Below are positions 33,425 through 44,805 of a DNA stretch of 64,000 nucleotides, piece by piece. The DNA is from Lophium mytilinum (Eukaryota > Ascomycota > Dothideomycetes > Mytilinidiales > Mytilinidiaceae): assembly GCA_010093605.1 (NCBI GenBank), contig MU004183.1:2356001-2420000 (forward strand), in the 5' to 3' direction. The stretch's first letter is position 1. Each line of letters opens with the position of its first letter. The translations under genes and the position numbers were made by a program. Under the pieces are notes generated by a model. It worked only from the letters and a program-made list of their open reading frames with translations, did not search any database and had not been told where the DNA came from.

Positions 33425-35344
33425 CTATCTAACCCTACTGCTAAACTCCTCGCCGCCCTTCCAGACCTTGGGAGCCGGGTCCTCCCCTCCCTCCTCCGGG
33501 CCCGAATCGTGACCCCTCTTGCTTCCCGGGACTAGCTGAGGCTGAACCGGAGCTGCTGTGGCGGTCGTTTGCTGAGCCGTTGGCATCGTCGGGGGTGGCG
33601 CGACCACGGCCGGAGGCTGTGCAGCGGCCTGCGCCGCACTGGCCGAGTTGGAGGGCGTGGTGGAGGGGGAGGCGTTGAGGGCGGTCAGAATGTTCAGCAG
33701 TTCTGTTGGTGAAAGGCCCGGAAGCGTGGGCGCGGGGGCAGGCGGAGGGGCGGTAGCAGGCACTAAGCTCTGCAGAAGTGCTGCAAGATTTGACTGCGCG
33801 GCGTTGCTTGTTGCGGAAGAAGGAGGGACGTATTGCGCGGACGTATACGACGCTGACCAAGGATCTGCTACAGGCGGCGTGGTATTAAGGCCAGGAATTG
33901 CGACGCGTGGTGCCGTTGATGTAGGTACTTGCGCCGAAAGGGTGGTCTTCTCTTTAAGCTGCGTCTCCTCTTCGCGGTACTTCTCACAGAAGTTCTTCCA
34001 ATCTAGCGGCGACATGCCCTCCAAGCCTAGCTGTTCCCATATCTCTTCTTCAAGATCTTGATACATTTGGGGGTTGTTAATGACCTCGCCGTGGCTAGCA
34101 CAACGTTTCTCGTGCTTTTGTGCACATTTGTTCATCTCAGTGGTACTCAGCGCGCTCTTCTTATACGCTGCGTTCCTCCACATGGTGCCATTGAGGCGGT
34201 CAAACTGTTGGTAAAGGCGGTTCAAGAGGGCGATGCGTGTGTCATATTCTACCAGGCATCCTGGAGTCTGGAGAGGCTCCACCTCGATACCAGCATGAGC
34301 AGGAGCTCGCCTCGAAGGGCCAGATTCAGAGGTAGCGGCCGAAGACGTTGACGAACCGAACGTTAATGGGACAAATGGAACTGGAGACAGCGAGAAAGTG
34401 CTAGACGTCGCGGGGCTCTCCCAGGACTGGCGGGAGGCGTCGGACGATGCGAAAGATGGTGACGAGATTTGCGATGTGGATTCTGAGTTGGGTTGGGGTG
34501 GAGTGGAAATCGGGTCGTTGTTGGCAGCGTCACTGGAGGAGCCTTCACCAGGTTGAAGGGCTTCAGACGCCATCAGACCGCTGTACATAGGCAGCGGAGA
34601 TTCGACCAAAGCATCTGTCATATCAGAGTCTGCTCGATCCAAACCCTCCATTGCATCAACGCCCAGATCAGGACCCTCCGGGCTCGTCTGTTCCATAGCT
34701 AGAGAAGGCTCATGCTCATCCAGGATGGGCTCATATTGATCCGGCATGGGCTCATGCTGATCCAGAATGGGCTCATGCTGATCCAAGATGGGCTCGGGAT
34801 CCTCCGTGTTGGCCATATCGGTGTCGGCATCTTCATCGATTGCAGATGGCATAGAGTATGCTTGGTGTGTATCAGCTTGCCACTTCTCCATGGCGGTCAT
34901 AACTTCTTCAATGCCAGGAATCGTCGAGGAGACATAGCGTCGGGCAGTAGTGGGCCGAGGAATACGCTTCGGGAACCAGACAATCCTGTCGCAAGGCCTG
35001 GTGCGATAGTAATTGAAGCCGGACATATCTTTCGCTTGGTGGGCTCGCGGTGGTGGCGCATGATGCGGAGGCACGGGCGTCATGGGTTTTGCAACCTCTC
35101 TGACCGCCTCAGCGACGTCGGTGTCAATTCTCAGGCTCTGGAGACCGGCAATGATAGAGCCCACTTGAAAGCCCTCGGGACTCGCTTGCGGAGGAGGCTT
35201 CGGCAACTTTGCGTTGGTGGGAAAGAAGTTGATCTTTGCGTTCTTCCTCCAACCTTCGAAATTTGGCTTCATCGACCAATGGGACCAATCACGGAAGAAG
35301 CGAAGCTCATCCTGAGACGTCGTGAAGTCTTGAAGACTAGACAT
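33425..35344 (-). CDS. Large disordered protein with heptad repeats, unknown function
   Basis: A single frame of 639 aa from the ATG of MSSLQDFTTSQDELRFFRDW. The first 70 residues look folded (WSHWSMKPNFEGWRKNAK). The rest is Pro/Ser/Ala-rich and probably disordered, with a four-unit repeat of the type EPILDQH and an acidic region (AIDEDADTDMANTEDPEP). A short helical, Lys/Glu-rich part (EEEIWEQLGLEG, DWKNFCEKYREEETQLKEK) may bind a partner. The tail has a basic cluster GSKRGHD that could be a nuclear signal. The frame stays open 120 codons upstream, but no good ATG is there. No domain family is recognised. A long opposite-strand frame is a shadow of its codon bias. Confidence 0.6.
   Translation of the reverse strand: MSSLQDFTTSQDELRFFRDWSHWSMKPNFEGWRKNAKINFFPTNAKLPKPPPQASPEGFQVGSIIAGLQSLRIDTDVAEAVREVAKPMTPVPPHHAPPPRAHQAKDMSGFNYYRTRPCDRIVWFPKRIPRPTTARRYVSSTIPGIEEVMTAMEKWQADTHQAYSMPSAIDEDADTDMANTEDPEPILDQHEPILDQHEPMPDQYEPILDEHEPSLAMEQTSPEGPDLGVDAMEGLDRADSDMTDALVESPLPMYSGLMASEALQPGEGSSSDAANNDPISTPPQPNSESTSQISSPSFASSDASRQSWESPATSSTFSLSPVPFVPLTFGSSTSSAATSESGPSRRAPAHAGIEVEPLQTPGCLVEYDTRIALLNRLYQQFDRLNGTMWRNAAYKKSALSTTEMNKCAQKHEKRCASHGEVINNPQMYQDLEEEIWEQLGLEGMSPLDWKNFCEKYREEETQLKEKTTLSAQVPTSTAPRVAIPGLNTTPPVADPWSASYTSAQYVPPSSATSNAAQSNLAALLQSLVPATAPPPAPAPTLPGLSPTELLNILTALNASPSTTPSNSASAAQAAAQPPAVVAPPPTMPTAQQTTATAAPVQPQLVPGSKRGHDSGPEEGGEDPAPKVWKGGEEFSSRVR
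34707..34790. repeat. 21-bp minisatellite inside a coding region (4 units)
   Basis: Units starting GGCTCATGCTGATCC recur at 34707, 34728, 34749 and 34770, exactly 21 bp apart with few differences. On the minus strand each unit encodes seven residues of the EPILDQH type, so copy-number change keeps the frame. Confidence 0.85.
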
Positions 35345-36404
35345 GATGACTGCCGGGGTAGAGTGGGGACGAGAGGGATTGAACACAGGAGTGATGGTTA
35401 TGAGAGAGGAGGACGGAGATATGCGGTGACTGGAGCCTCTGACGTGATGAGGAGACGATTCAATTCGGAGGCGGGAGGATTGTTCGCGACGCGCGGGCTG
35501 AGCGAGAAAGCTGGAGCTGAAGCTGTCGGTAGAAGGTGTACAAGGATGTTGGAGCGTGAGCAAGGAAGAGCTGTTGAAGCTGTGAGGATGGAAAGACGAG
35601 GTTGGTGTAGAAGTAAAGAAGGGTAGTCGAGGTTTTGAAGATGAAGAGGTGGTTGTGTTGAATATCACTTCACCTTGCCCGCACGGACCCAGGCGAGCGG
35701 TCATCTGGCAACTGGCGGCAGAAAGTTCATGCGACTCCGAATCCTATTTCACCGCTGATAGAATAAGGGCGCCGCTGATCGTACATACAGTAATTAGGCC
35801 ATGTCTAGGTACACTGGTACGTTGCTGCTTGGGGCCCCCCCACAGGGTTTCGAAGACCTAAGGGCGACGTCAATCTTCAAGCAGTGCATATTGGACTGTC
35901 TCTTGACTAGTTTCCTGCTCAGCAGCCATGTTACCCTTGACGGTGGTGTTGAATGGGCAAGTTGGAGCGGAGCTGTAATGATTCCGTGTGCCTAGACTTG
36001 TGGCTAGGACTGTACCTTTCTTAATAACAGAGTGTACCTCAACATTTGTTCCATTTCCAACTGCGGACGCGGCGGATAGAAGGAAAGCATATAGAAATTA
36101 TGAAAGCGATACACGTGGACCAACCTAGGTATATCTTTCCAGGAACACTTTGCGGTTGTTGTGGTAGATGTCGCAATATAGCCCTCTTGAGCCGCCGGCA
36201 TCACATTACCTAGCATTATATTTTGAATCTTCACCTCACGTACTCGCTATCTTTAGCCCAGAGCCTACGTCTGTCCTCTTTTCGAACTCGCCAAGTGATC
36301 GAGAAAGATAGAAAAGATAGTAACAAAGCCAGAAGATCCCCATTATAGGATATGTAGGGATATACCGTCTCTCTTGAAATATTTGGTTTCAAGTTCTTAC
36401 CTAC
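35345..36404. other. Intergenic region with a MITE
   Basis: Promoter side of the disordered-protein gene. The 229-bp element at 35786-36014 sits about 440 bp upstream of its ATG. A CACGTG hexamer lies near 36111. No gene is seen. Confidence 0.5.
35786..36014. mobile_element. TA-flanked MITE, family B copy 2 (229 bp)
   Basis: Left end TACAGTAATTAGGCCATG and right end, read inward, TACAGTCCTAGCCACAAG. The interior TGCTGCTTGGGGC, then CAAGCAGTGCA and GGTGGTGTTGA, aligns with copies at 15101 and 60394. TA at both ends; no coding capacity. Confidence 0.85.
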
Positions 36405-37474
36405 CTACAGCTTGGCTCCCTTCTCAATATCCAATTTTGCAATAATAGGAGCAAGCATGGCTTTCATCGCCTCGGTCATATCCAGCTCCTGTCCAGTTCC
36501 TTTGCCGATCGGCGGAGCAATATTCCACTCGGGGATAAGTCTAGATCCCCAAGGAGTGATTTCCACGACGGTGCCGCAAGCATACTCGGCCTTCTGGAGC
36601 ATGTCTATCATCTTTTCCGCCACCTGCTCGGGCAACAAAGCCTTGTCATCGGAAAAGGAGAACTGCTTCATCTTTTCCGGCTCAAGCGTGAAGAGCGGCG
36701 TCTTCACCAGACCGGGACAGATTGCCGTCACCCTTACACCAGTAAAAGCATCTGTGTCTTTCATACTTTTGGTAAAGCCAACCACCTAGCTACAAATCAG
36801 AGCGGAGCACGGTTTGACGCACTCTAATACATACCGCATGTTTCGTCGCACAATAAAGCGGAGAAGCAATGTTTCCAGCGATGCCGGCAATGGACGCCTG
36901 CGTTTTGCCGTGAGCATCTCCTCTTAGTCAAACACAGAGGGGCAACTGACAATGATACAGACATCAGCCTTCTTCCCTTTTCCCAATGATGCGCGAATGG
37001 CAAGTCGGGTGAGCTTAAGGGGGTGGTTGACGTTAATATCGACAGATGCATATCGGTCATCTTCCGGATCTTGCCAGAAATTCGACCACGGCTGCATAGA
37101 CAAGCATTAGCGGTCTCCGATCAATGTTTAAGTTCATCCTACCGGATCAAAGACACCTGCGCAGATGCCATACGCGTCAGGGACGTCTCCCCACTGCTTC
37201 TCACTCGCGCCAACGAGCGCCTCAAGGTCTTTCCATTTCGTCACATCGCATTTCTCGAAGATGACGTTGGGGTCTTTCGAAACAAGTGCCTGGGCTTCTT
37301 CTCCTAGCTTCAGGTCGCCAATAACGATCTTAGCGCCCAGTTGATGGGCTTGCTTCACAAGACAGAGCCCGATGCCCGAGCCCTACGATACAGCGGTCAG
37401 TATTCCCGTTATACTAGGTGGCGAGACGCGATTACCCCTCCGGTGATAAGAACGATCTTGTTCTTCAAAGACAT
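36405..37474 (-). CDS. Short-chain dehydrogenase/reductase (SDR)
   Basis: An NAD(P)-dependent oxidoreductase of the classical SDR type, resembling 15-hydroxyprostaglandin dehydrogenase-like fungal enzymes; substrate unknown. Five exons (37474-37436, 37382-37143, 37091-36936, 36897-36835, 36785-36405) give 292 aa. The cofactor motif is split by an intron and reads ITGGGSGIGL. CDVTKWKDLEALV follows, then the strand ICAGVF. The active-site region reads ASIAGI, then PLYCATKHAVVGFTKS, giving YxxxK with the upstream Ser, and CPGLVKTPL is the usual next loop. The fourth exon boundary is uncertain: a 38-nt intron (GTGTTT...CGCAG) keeps the beta-strand DVCIIVS but leaves an odd CPS insertion. The C-terminus is longer than the minimal SDR. 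Confidence 0.83.
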
Positions 37475-38509
37475 GATCCTGGATTGTGGTGTCGACTTGC
37501 TGTAGGGTCTACTTCAAATTGGAGAGCTCCGAGGGACGGCGTGAGGTTAGGTTTATCTTAGAGGACATGAGTCGGTTAACTTCAACCGTGCCGGAAATGT
37601 GGCTAGATAACTCTGCGGATTGCGGGGAAAGACGTTGTGGACTACCGCCGCGTCGGCCTGTCTTCTCCATCATGCAATTGCTCGGGAATCTAGCGAGAAG
37701 AGTGGCTCCGGTCGAATCATGCTGAGGACGTTGCTTGGACAGGACCACGTCGCGAGTTTTGAGGTATGCGTATGTAAGCAGAATTCTAAGCTCCGGGCCC
37801 AAGCGAGGCGTGTCTCTTCCCCTAATTAGACTACAATCTCAAATCTTCTCTACTAGTTCGAGATAAAGAGGGCTGAGACTCAGGTTCTAAACTCTCGATC
37901 GCAGCGAGTACAATATTGCGACCCGGTGGTCTCTTGAATCTCACATCACATGATGTATAGCTCAAATAGGACTGGACGCGCTAATCAGCGAGCCGTGCCG
38001 CCCCTGACAGGGCCTCCCATTCCAGCGTTTCGCCGTTTCATCTAGAGAATAGAGTTCCAATGGGTCCATTAATCCATGTCGAATGTGAATTGCGGAGATT
38101 TACTCAAGGTACGGTGCTGACGGTGGCTGAAGATGAAGCGCACTACCAACGCCTTGATGCCGCCAACTGAGGAGCATGGCCCCGAAGCTGGTCCTGACAA
38201 TCAAATGGGTTCAAACTCGAAGTATATTTAAGTCCACGTAGGAGATCTTTGCCAACCAGAGTTCCCTGTTCACGCCACAGCCGCACCACGTCGATGCAAT
38301 GCCTAAACGTGGTAATCCGATCCAAAACACCGCGTCTAGTACCTCCTGCTAATTTCATCAAATGACCATGTCAGCGTCTTTCAAGGGCCTATATACGCTT
38401 TGTTTCTCTCTGTATGAAAGGCGTGCTTTGCTTGATCCAAAACCTTGTCGTTCTTTTATACCACACTCATTTATAGCTTAGCTTCCGTCGTTTGATACGC
38501 TCTTTTAAC
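37475..38509. other. Intergenic region between divergent genes
   Basis: About 1 kb between the SDR and the DUF4185 gene. No protein-like frame. It should contain both promoters. Confidence 0.45.
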
Positions 38510-39724
38510 ATGTTCTCTATTCGCACGCTCTCTCTGCTCTATCTCGCTAGCCCAGGTTTGGCCCGCGTTATAGTGGCAAGATCTGGTGCTCTTCCTCCAA
38601 AATTCACAGTCTCTGAGTATAGCAACGATGCTGTAGGGTTTCCCCATGTCTACCGCGATGGTGGTGGTGGAGGTACCATCAATGGCAAGAACATTATCGT
38701 GTTCTGCGATACCACTACCACGAATGGCGGTCCAAGCGGAAAAATGATCGGCTTTACGTCCAACAGTGCAGCCTACGTTAGTCACATCTCCGTATACTAG
38801 ATCGTAGGCGCTGACGTTCCCAGGCGAACGCAAATACCCCAACTTCCTTGACCGACTTCGGATCTAACGGCATTCCTAGAACGGCCGTCGCATATACGAC
38901 TGCTGAATCCGACTACACCAGCAAGCACTTTGGGAGCGATGGTGGCCGGGAGGTTCTCTGGCCAGGAAGTACTTATTCTTGATTTCGCACACCTCCGCCC
39001 TTGCTAAGCTTCATAGGCGCCATCACCGACGTGGGCAACAACACCGGTGTCTTCGCTGCAGATATCGCGGTATACGGCGGACCCAGCCCGGGCAAAAACT
39101 ACAGCACCCTCGTAGAAGTTACCGCTTCTGATTCCGGCCCGACCTTCACGCGCGTAGTGGAGAAGCTCTTCTCGTCCAATGAAGTCTCCTATGGCAGCTT
39201 CGGCACCGCCAAGGCCTGGAATGGCAAGTTGATGCTGTTCGGGAACACCAAGGGCGGTATCAAAATCGCTAGAGTCGACCCTAAATACCGAGCCGACCGT
39301 ACCAAGGTAAGCCTCATACGTTGCACCTCGTGAACCTACCGCTAACACTATCTAGTACGAATACTGGAGCGGCAGCGCCTACACCACCACAATGCCATCC
39401 GCATCCTCGACCTCCGACATCGCCGTCACAGGCCTCTATAGTTCTGGCGACTTTTACATGTCATCTTATTACGGTACTTGGATCTTCATCTACTTTAATG
39501 GCTATGCGGATAGCACATTCCGCATGCGCTACTCGCTGTCTGGTAAGGTCTATGGGCCGTATAGTGATGAGCAGGTACTTTATAAGACTAGCGTGCCGTC
39601 CGGACAGAACTACAATTACGCCGGGCATGCGTATCCGAGTTGGGACGCAAGCGGGAAGACGGTAACGCTGAGTTGGACCATCAGCGGATCTACTACAAAG
39701 ATGGCGAAAGTTGCTTGGGCGTAG
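38510..39724 (+). CDS. Secreted DUF4185-type protein
   Basis: An uncharacterised secreted protein with a predicted beta-propeller (glycosidase-like) fold; no activity is established. Exons 38510-38776, 38824-38968, 39017-39306 and 39356-39724 give 356 aa. A signal peptide (MFSIRTLSLLYLASPGLARV) precedes the domain. Typical features are HVYRDGGGGGTINGKNIIVF, SYGSFGTAKAWNGKLMLFG, and near the end GPYSDEQVLYKT with NYAGHAYPSWDASGKTVTL. The third intron (48 nt, GTACTT...CATAG) removes an in-frame stop and has a TGCTAAG branch site, so the gene is not broken. The fold and the DUF name rest on resemblance from memory. Confidence 0.75.
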
Positions 39725-39881
39725 AGTGCTGGTAGGTCACAGTCGCGGCTGCATTCGTGAGCACTGGTAGGTCGAATACTCGAGTATTGCATTTGCAATC
39801 GTACATTCCTGTATATGCGCCTGTTCTCCTTGGCTTTTGGGAATTCTCCATGTACAATTTCGAGCTTTGGATGGCTCTCTG

Positions 39882-41935
39882 TTACCTCAAAACCAAAGTT
39901 TGGACGTCAGGGCTCTCCTCGAGGATCTCCCCATGCATGATTCCATGTAGATACGCCTCACCCACGAGGGTGTATGCACCCTGTCCACTCGGTCTGAGAA
40001 TGTAGGGGGTTTTAGCCCCTAGAAACACGCATACAACATCTCCTTTGACCATGTGGTCCGGGCCGAGGCCTACATAACCAGTCTTCGAGATAAAAGGCCG
40101 GCGCGAGTGAAGCAACTTCATTCCCGTAGTAAACCACGTCTCAGCAACCTCGAGACCCAGCTGGAAGCCGTCAAAGAAGCTATCCACAGCCGAATTATAT
40201 CCTTTCAAATAAAACCCCCGCCAGTCTTCGGATGTATACGCGACACGTTCATTGATAGCGACACGCGCTGTGACCAGCTGCACGTCATCGACACTAACCC
40301 GAGGTGAATCTTCGCAGAACGCCGTGATCTCGGTAAGGTAGTCGAGCGCAGCTTGACAGTCCAAAGTACTCAGCCAGTCCGGATTCCAGGTGCTTCCGAA
40401 CATCTTGACTTCGTCGACGATGATGCCTTGCAATGCTACGCTGTCGGAGTCCGGGAAAGTGATCGATTGTGCTGCAATGCTTTGCGCTGTCCCAGCACTG
40501 AATTGACTAAACCAGGGGTCATCTGCATTTGGCTTTTTAGTCGGGGCATGCCAGTCTGGTGCCCAAGTTGCCATTCGTCTATTCGTCTCAGTGCGCGGGA
40601 ACTGGCAGTAGCAGAATATATCCACATGTCCTTGTCGAAGAAACCCACGCGCCGCCTCCTCGTAAACATCCTCATAGGTCGTCGTCGGTGCGTAATCCGG
40701 GAATGATCTAAACGAACCCGTATCGCCCGCCAGTCCAAGCACAGAGAAAATTCGGTCCCGTGCATCCGACGTCTCTCGATGGCTGTAGTCTATTCCCATG
40801 ACAAGCGATGCAACAACGACTTGAAACAGTGGGTCCAGTTGATCTCCGCTTCGGAGCTGGTAGCGCTGGCGGCGTGTCACGAGGCCTTTTATAAAGGTCA
40901 ATGACGTAGACTTGTAGGCTTCTACCATATCTGGCTGCTCGACTACCCATTTCGGGAGATTTAGAAAGTCCAATGCTTTTGCCAGCTCGTCGAATGCAAT
41001 TAGGGCGCCTCCGCAAGCGATAAAGAGTTCTTTCGCGACAGTGAATTCCTAGCCGTTCTTAGTAGGTGGAGTGATTAGTCTGGTTTGATTGTAATAACGA
41101 ACCTGAATGATCCAAAGCCGTTGCCAGTAGTCCCGCTGGCAGAACTTATCAAAGGCTTCTGTCATAAACGCCAGATTTTCAAGCTTTCCATGATGATCCA
41201 GGATGTCGATTGTTACTGAGCGTGATCCCTCACTTTTACTCATTTGCCTAATCCAAAAAAGAATCGAATCGCTCAGGTCTGCTGCTGGACCCAGCCACGC
41301 AATCACGCGCTGGGCTTCTTCATATATTTTCTTCATCTGGGAAACTTGGTGGTTTTTCTCCACCTTATCCTGAAGGTCGCAGTCCACATGTCAGCGAGAT
41401 TTCATAAAGAAGGGGTTTCTAAACAGCTACTAAGTTCTCTGGGGTTGGTTGTCCTTGACCGCCACTCAAATCGTGTCTCAAACACCATTTTGGCGTCAGT
41501 CAGTGTTGAAAGTGACGAAGATGTGTGCTCAAACGCGATTCAAGTGAGCGGTTCCAACCGCAAAGACACCAGGAAGCTCGGTAAATGTAATTAGGCCTTA
41601 CCTACATCTTGATTAATGCACAACTGGTCCCCCCAAACGTAGACTTCATCGTTATCATCCCACAACTCTCGCAACGCTGCTTCCAAGTTCGCGCCTATGG
41701 ACTGCGTAGTGTCATCAACTAGGATGGGCCGTGTTTCGTTTCCACTTCCCCAGGCGTATGATAAAGCCGTGTATTGTATCGCATTCTTTCGAGACGAATG
41801 TTCGAGCGTGCAGATCAAAACGTTATCGGAAATCTGCTCGGGTCGATAGAAAGAGCGAGGCCGAAGCCTAATCAGGCGAATCTCCTTCTCTATTACGCTC
41901 AATGGTTTATATAAACCATTCCGGGATTGATTCAT
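39882..41935 (-). CDS. HET-domain (heterokaryon incompatibility) protein
   Basis: HET proteins control non-self recognition and cell death after hyphal fusion; many have unknown roles. Three exons (41935-41606, 41369-41103, 41048-39882) give 587 aa. The HET domain spans about residues 50-210, with IQYTALSYAWGS, VYVWGDQLCINQD, QMKKIYEEAQRVIAWLG and FCQRDYWQRLWIIQE. The C-terminal part has RDRIFSVLGLAGD and the region WAPDWHAPT, then a late FYLKGYNSAVDSFFDG segment, all usual for this class. No NACHT, ankyrin or WD repeats are attached. The first intron is 236 nt, longer than neighbours, without an obvious inverted repeat. The gene looks intact. Confidence 0.88.
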
Positions 41936-42715
41936 TGGGAAAGACCACCGCCCTCATCGGGTGTGTGGGAGAGGCGTAGAAGTGACGAAATTGAGCGAAT
42001 GCCGAACGGAAAGGATAGAGCGTCTCTCTGCAGCCATCACTTCTACAGGCTGCTTGGGTATTCCAACGGAGAAATAGTGCTCCAAACGAAAACTGACTTG
42101 AAAGGGCGCCTTTTGTATGACCTTGCGGAGTATGAGGTCAAGCGAAGAGAATGTTGGGACACGGCGAAATTTCGCGGGGCAGCATGTTCTATTTTTAGCA
42201 CGGTATTGAATACACAGATAATTACTTCTACCGCCCATGCGTATGATTTACGGGGAACAAATTAACATGACGGTTTCTTCGCCTTGACTCTTGAGAGAGT
42301 CTTAAAGTTCACATTCGGCTTACCAATCACGTGACATTAAGCCAGCTCGTATCCACTCCAATAGCATCTGCTCTCCATCTCCTTATCATTTTCATGACTT
42401 CGGGTTCCATCCTCCTGTCTAAAGCTAGCATGGATATAACTCATCTTCTTTCATCGTGGAACCCTTCGGCGAGGCTCTCTTCCATTCGCAGACGGCACTC
42501 TAAACTGAGTTCAACTGCCAAGGCGCGCTCCGCGTGAGAATGGAGGCTTAGTATAAAAGACGTCACCAGGTGTTGAACAGGAAAGGCTGTTACGAGATCT
42601 GCTCTCGCCTATGCCGTTGATGATCTTGTTTTCTATCCGGAAGTTTGATCCCATGCAGAGGCACCTCAGACGGTGGTGAGCAGCTATATTCAAGCTTTGT
42701 CCAAGCACTGCACGA
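41936..42715. other. Intergenic region upstream of the HET gene
   Basis: Promoter side of the HET gene and 3' flank of the DUF7820 gene. A CACGTG hexamer lies near 42329. No gene is seen. Confidence 0.45.
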
Positions 42716-43996
42716 TTACCACATCCACTGACAGTGGCAGCTATTCTCGGGATCCTCCCTTTTGTGTTTCCGTGCCTTCTTCCGTTTCGCCGATCCAGAA
42801 TGGAACTCCCCAGGATTAGGATCATTTTCATCTAAGCGCACGACAATTGCGTTTCCACTCGTGTCTGTCAAAGGCACGAAGTTCCCAGTGAGCAACAATT
42901 GCATCTTCTGACAATACCCTGGGACACTGTTCACAGACAGCCGGCGTTCCTCAATCTTCGTTGCAAAAGGTGCATTAGGGAACCGCGAACTTGATGTAGA
43001 AGGAAGCGCAGACGACGGCGATGATGACAAGGTTGACGTCGGAGACGCGATCTGGGTACTGTTCGACTCGACGTAGAAAAACCCCTCAATAAGCGTGCCA
43101 TTCCAGTAGCAAGCCCATAGCTGATCACCAGGCTGTAGCTGTCCTCTGCGGCTCAGATGTTGCGTAGACCTTTTCCTACTCGTCGGAGCTGGGAAGTCGC
43201 TGTCCGGTAAAAGGACAACTTTATCGTACGTAGTCTGAAAGTGGTATGCAGGCCCTAAGGCCGCATTATCGAGGTCAGTTACGAGAGCGAGGTTCAGTAG
43301 ACCCTCCTTCAGCCCATAAAAAACTGGTACTTGAACACCATAAGAGCTTTGATCATAAATTGCCTCAAGGCTAACCCCCAGAAAAGTCGAGGAAGTCTGT
43401 CGGACCGCCAGGTCATATCCCTGGAATGCTAGATCGCAAGACCATGCTGTTGCTTCGCTAGCCGCACTAAGACATCCATGAGTGTCTCTCTGGGGGTTTG
43501 TGGTTTCTAGATTGAACGAGCCGACTGGAAGAGTAGGAAGGCTCGTAGCTGTTGGAATTGCGCTTGCGTAAAAGAGTACGGATTGCTGAGGTATTAAATC
43601 TGATGTAACCGTAGGTGGACTTGCAGTGAATACTAGTTAGCACTGGAAAAGATCTCTCCTAAGTGTTTCGAGACGCCGGTCTTACCTGGAGGATTTACTC
43701 TTCTTTAGCGAGAGGCCTAGATATATGCCGAGGACAAGAGCGATGAAAGCCCCAATTGCGATAGCAATCAAGACACGGTATTTCAATGACGTTCGTAACC
43801 ACCGCACATGAATTCGTGCCCACTGTAGTCCTAGCCACGGTAGTGGCAAGTCTCCGGACTTTTCGCATTCCAGGTTAGATACTAGCTCTTTCTCCGTGGT
43901 ATGAACTACCTGTTTCCCCGAGAAGCCGATTTCGCGTTCTAGAGGGACGCATTCAATACCTTCCATACTGATGGGCCTTGTATTCGCCGGAGCCAT
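42716..43996 (-). CDS. DUF7820-type single-pass membrane protein
   Basis: An uncharacterised fungal membrane protein of about 404 aa from exons 43996-43686 and 43619-42716. A cytosolic N-terminus of about 78 residues precedes one helix (VLIAIAIGAFIALVLGIYLG), then a large extracellular domain. Domain features include LPTLPVGSFNLET, CLSAASEATAWSCDLAF, VTDLDNAALGPAYHFQTTYD and DQLWACYWNGTLIEGFFYVE, the pattern of the DUF7820 family. A Ser-rich linker follows and the C-terminus ends with a basic patch (KRKKARKHKR) and CHCQWMW, the Cys-x-Cys-x-Trp ending usual for this group. The second exon has few ATG codons, so it is easily missed. The acceptor at 43620 is inferred from frame. Confidence 0.75.
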
Positions 43997-44076
43997 GGAA
44001 ACGGTAGTTCATCACCGTCGCGATTGAGAAGCTTTGGCGTATTGCGGAATTTAGCTAGGAACAAGAATAAAGGAAG

Positions 44077-44107
<31 letters not shown>

Positions 44108-44805
44108 CCCCTAAACGTACTCCCATTAAATGCGGGGAGGCTAATCGTCATGCTTCGAAACGCATACAAAACGGGGCGTAAGGCTGAGTTCAGCGATCGG
44201 CAATCATGATCGAGGCCCCTCGCCTATCACGGCGCGCACCCCAAGCGCCCAATCTGCATTTTGCAGCAGCGCTCGGAGAAAGTCTGACCCGTTTTTTATA
44301 GTGTGCGTGGCAGTTGAGGGGCTGTGCAGTTGAAGGTTTCAGGTCCGCAGGTGCTTCGCGGCGGCAAGAACGCCAGCCAGCCACCCGTCAACCACGACTA
44401 ATTACTACTGAGCGCTTAGCAGAACCCAGTCTGTATGTTTTAGACAGTGCCACTCATCCCCTGGGAGCTCGCAGCTTTTAATTTTACTAGAACTTTCTAT
44501 GTTTAGGAAGAATGCCAGCCCTGAACATTCTGTAGAATTTACCTTGCTTTCCTGAGACCTAGGTAGTGGTTCAAAAGCAAAACAATAATATAAGAAGCGA
44601 GAATATTCAATTTGGGAGGAAGAAAAAAGGAGTGAAAATGAAAACATCATAATGCAAGACCCGTTGCCATATGCGCCAAAAGAGTGAAATCAGAGTCTCC
44701 TACCAGCCAACATCAACCTAGACCTGCTTCCTTAGCTATGCATCATCACAGCGCGATCCATATCACCCTGCAGAAAGCACATACTTGGTGCGAGTAATCT
44801 GCCAC
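43997..44805. other. Intergenic region with purine microsatellite
   Basis: No gene is seen. A GAAA/GA microsatellite occupies about 44071-44107, next to the DUF7820 promoter. The rest is the promoter of that gene and the 3' flank of the astacin gene. Confidence 0.5.

Noticed and set aside
34712-35626. Plus-strand frame of 304 codons
   Set aside because: Antisense shadow of the disordered-protein gene caused by its codon bias.
38941-39016. Apparent in-frame stop in the DUF4185 gene
   Set aside because: A 48-nt intron with GTACTT donor, TGCTAAG branch site and CATAG acceptor removes it and restores frame, so the gene is not broken.
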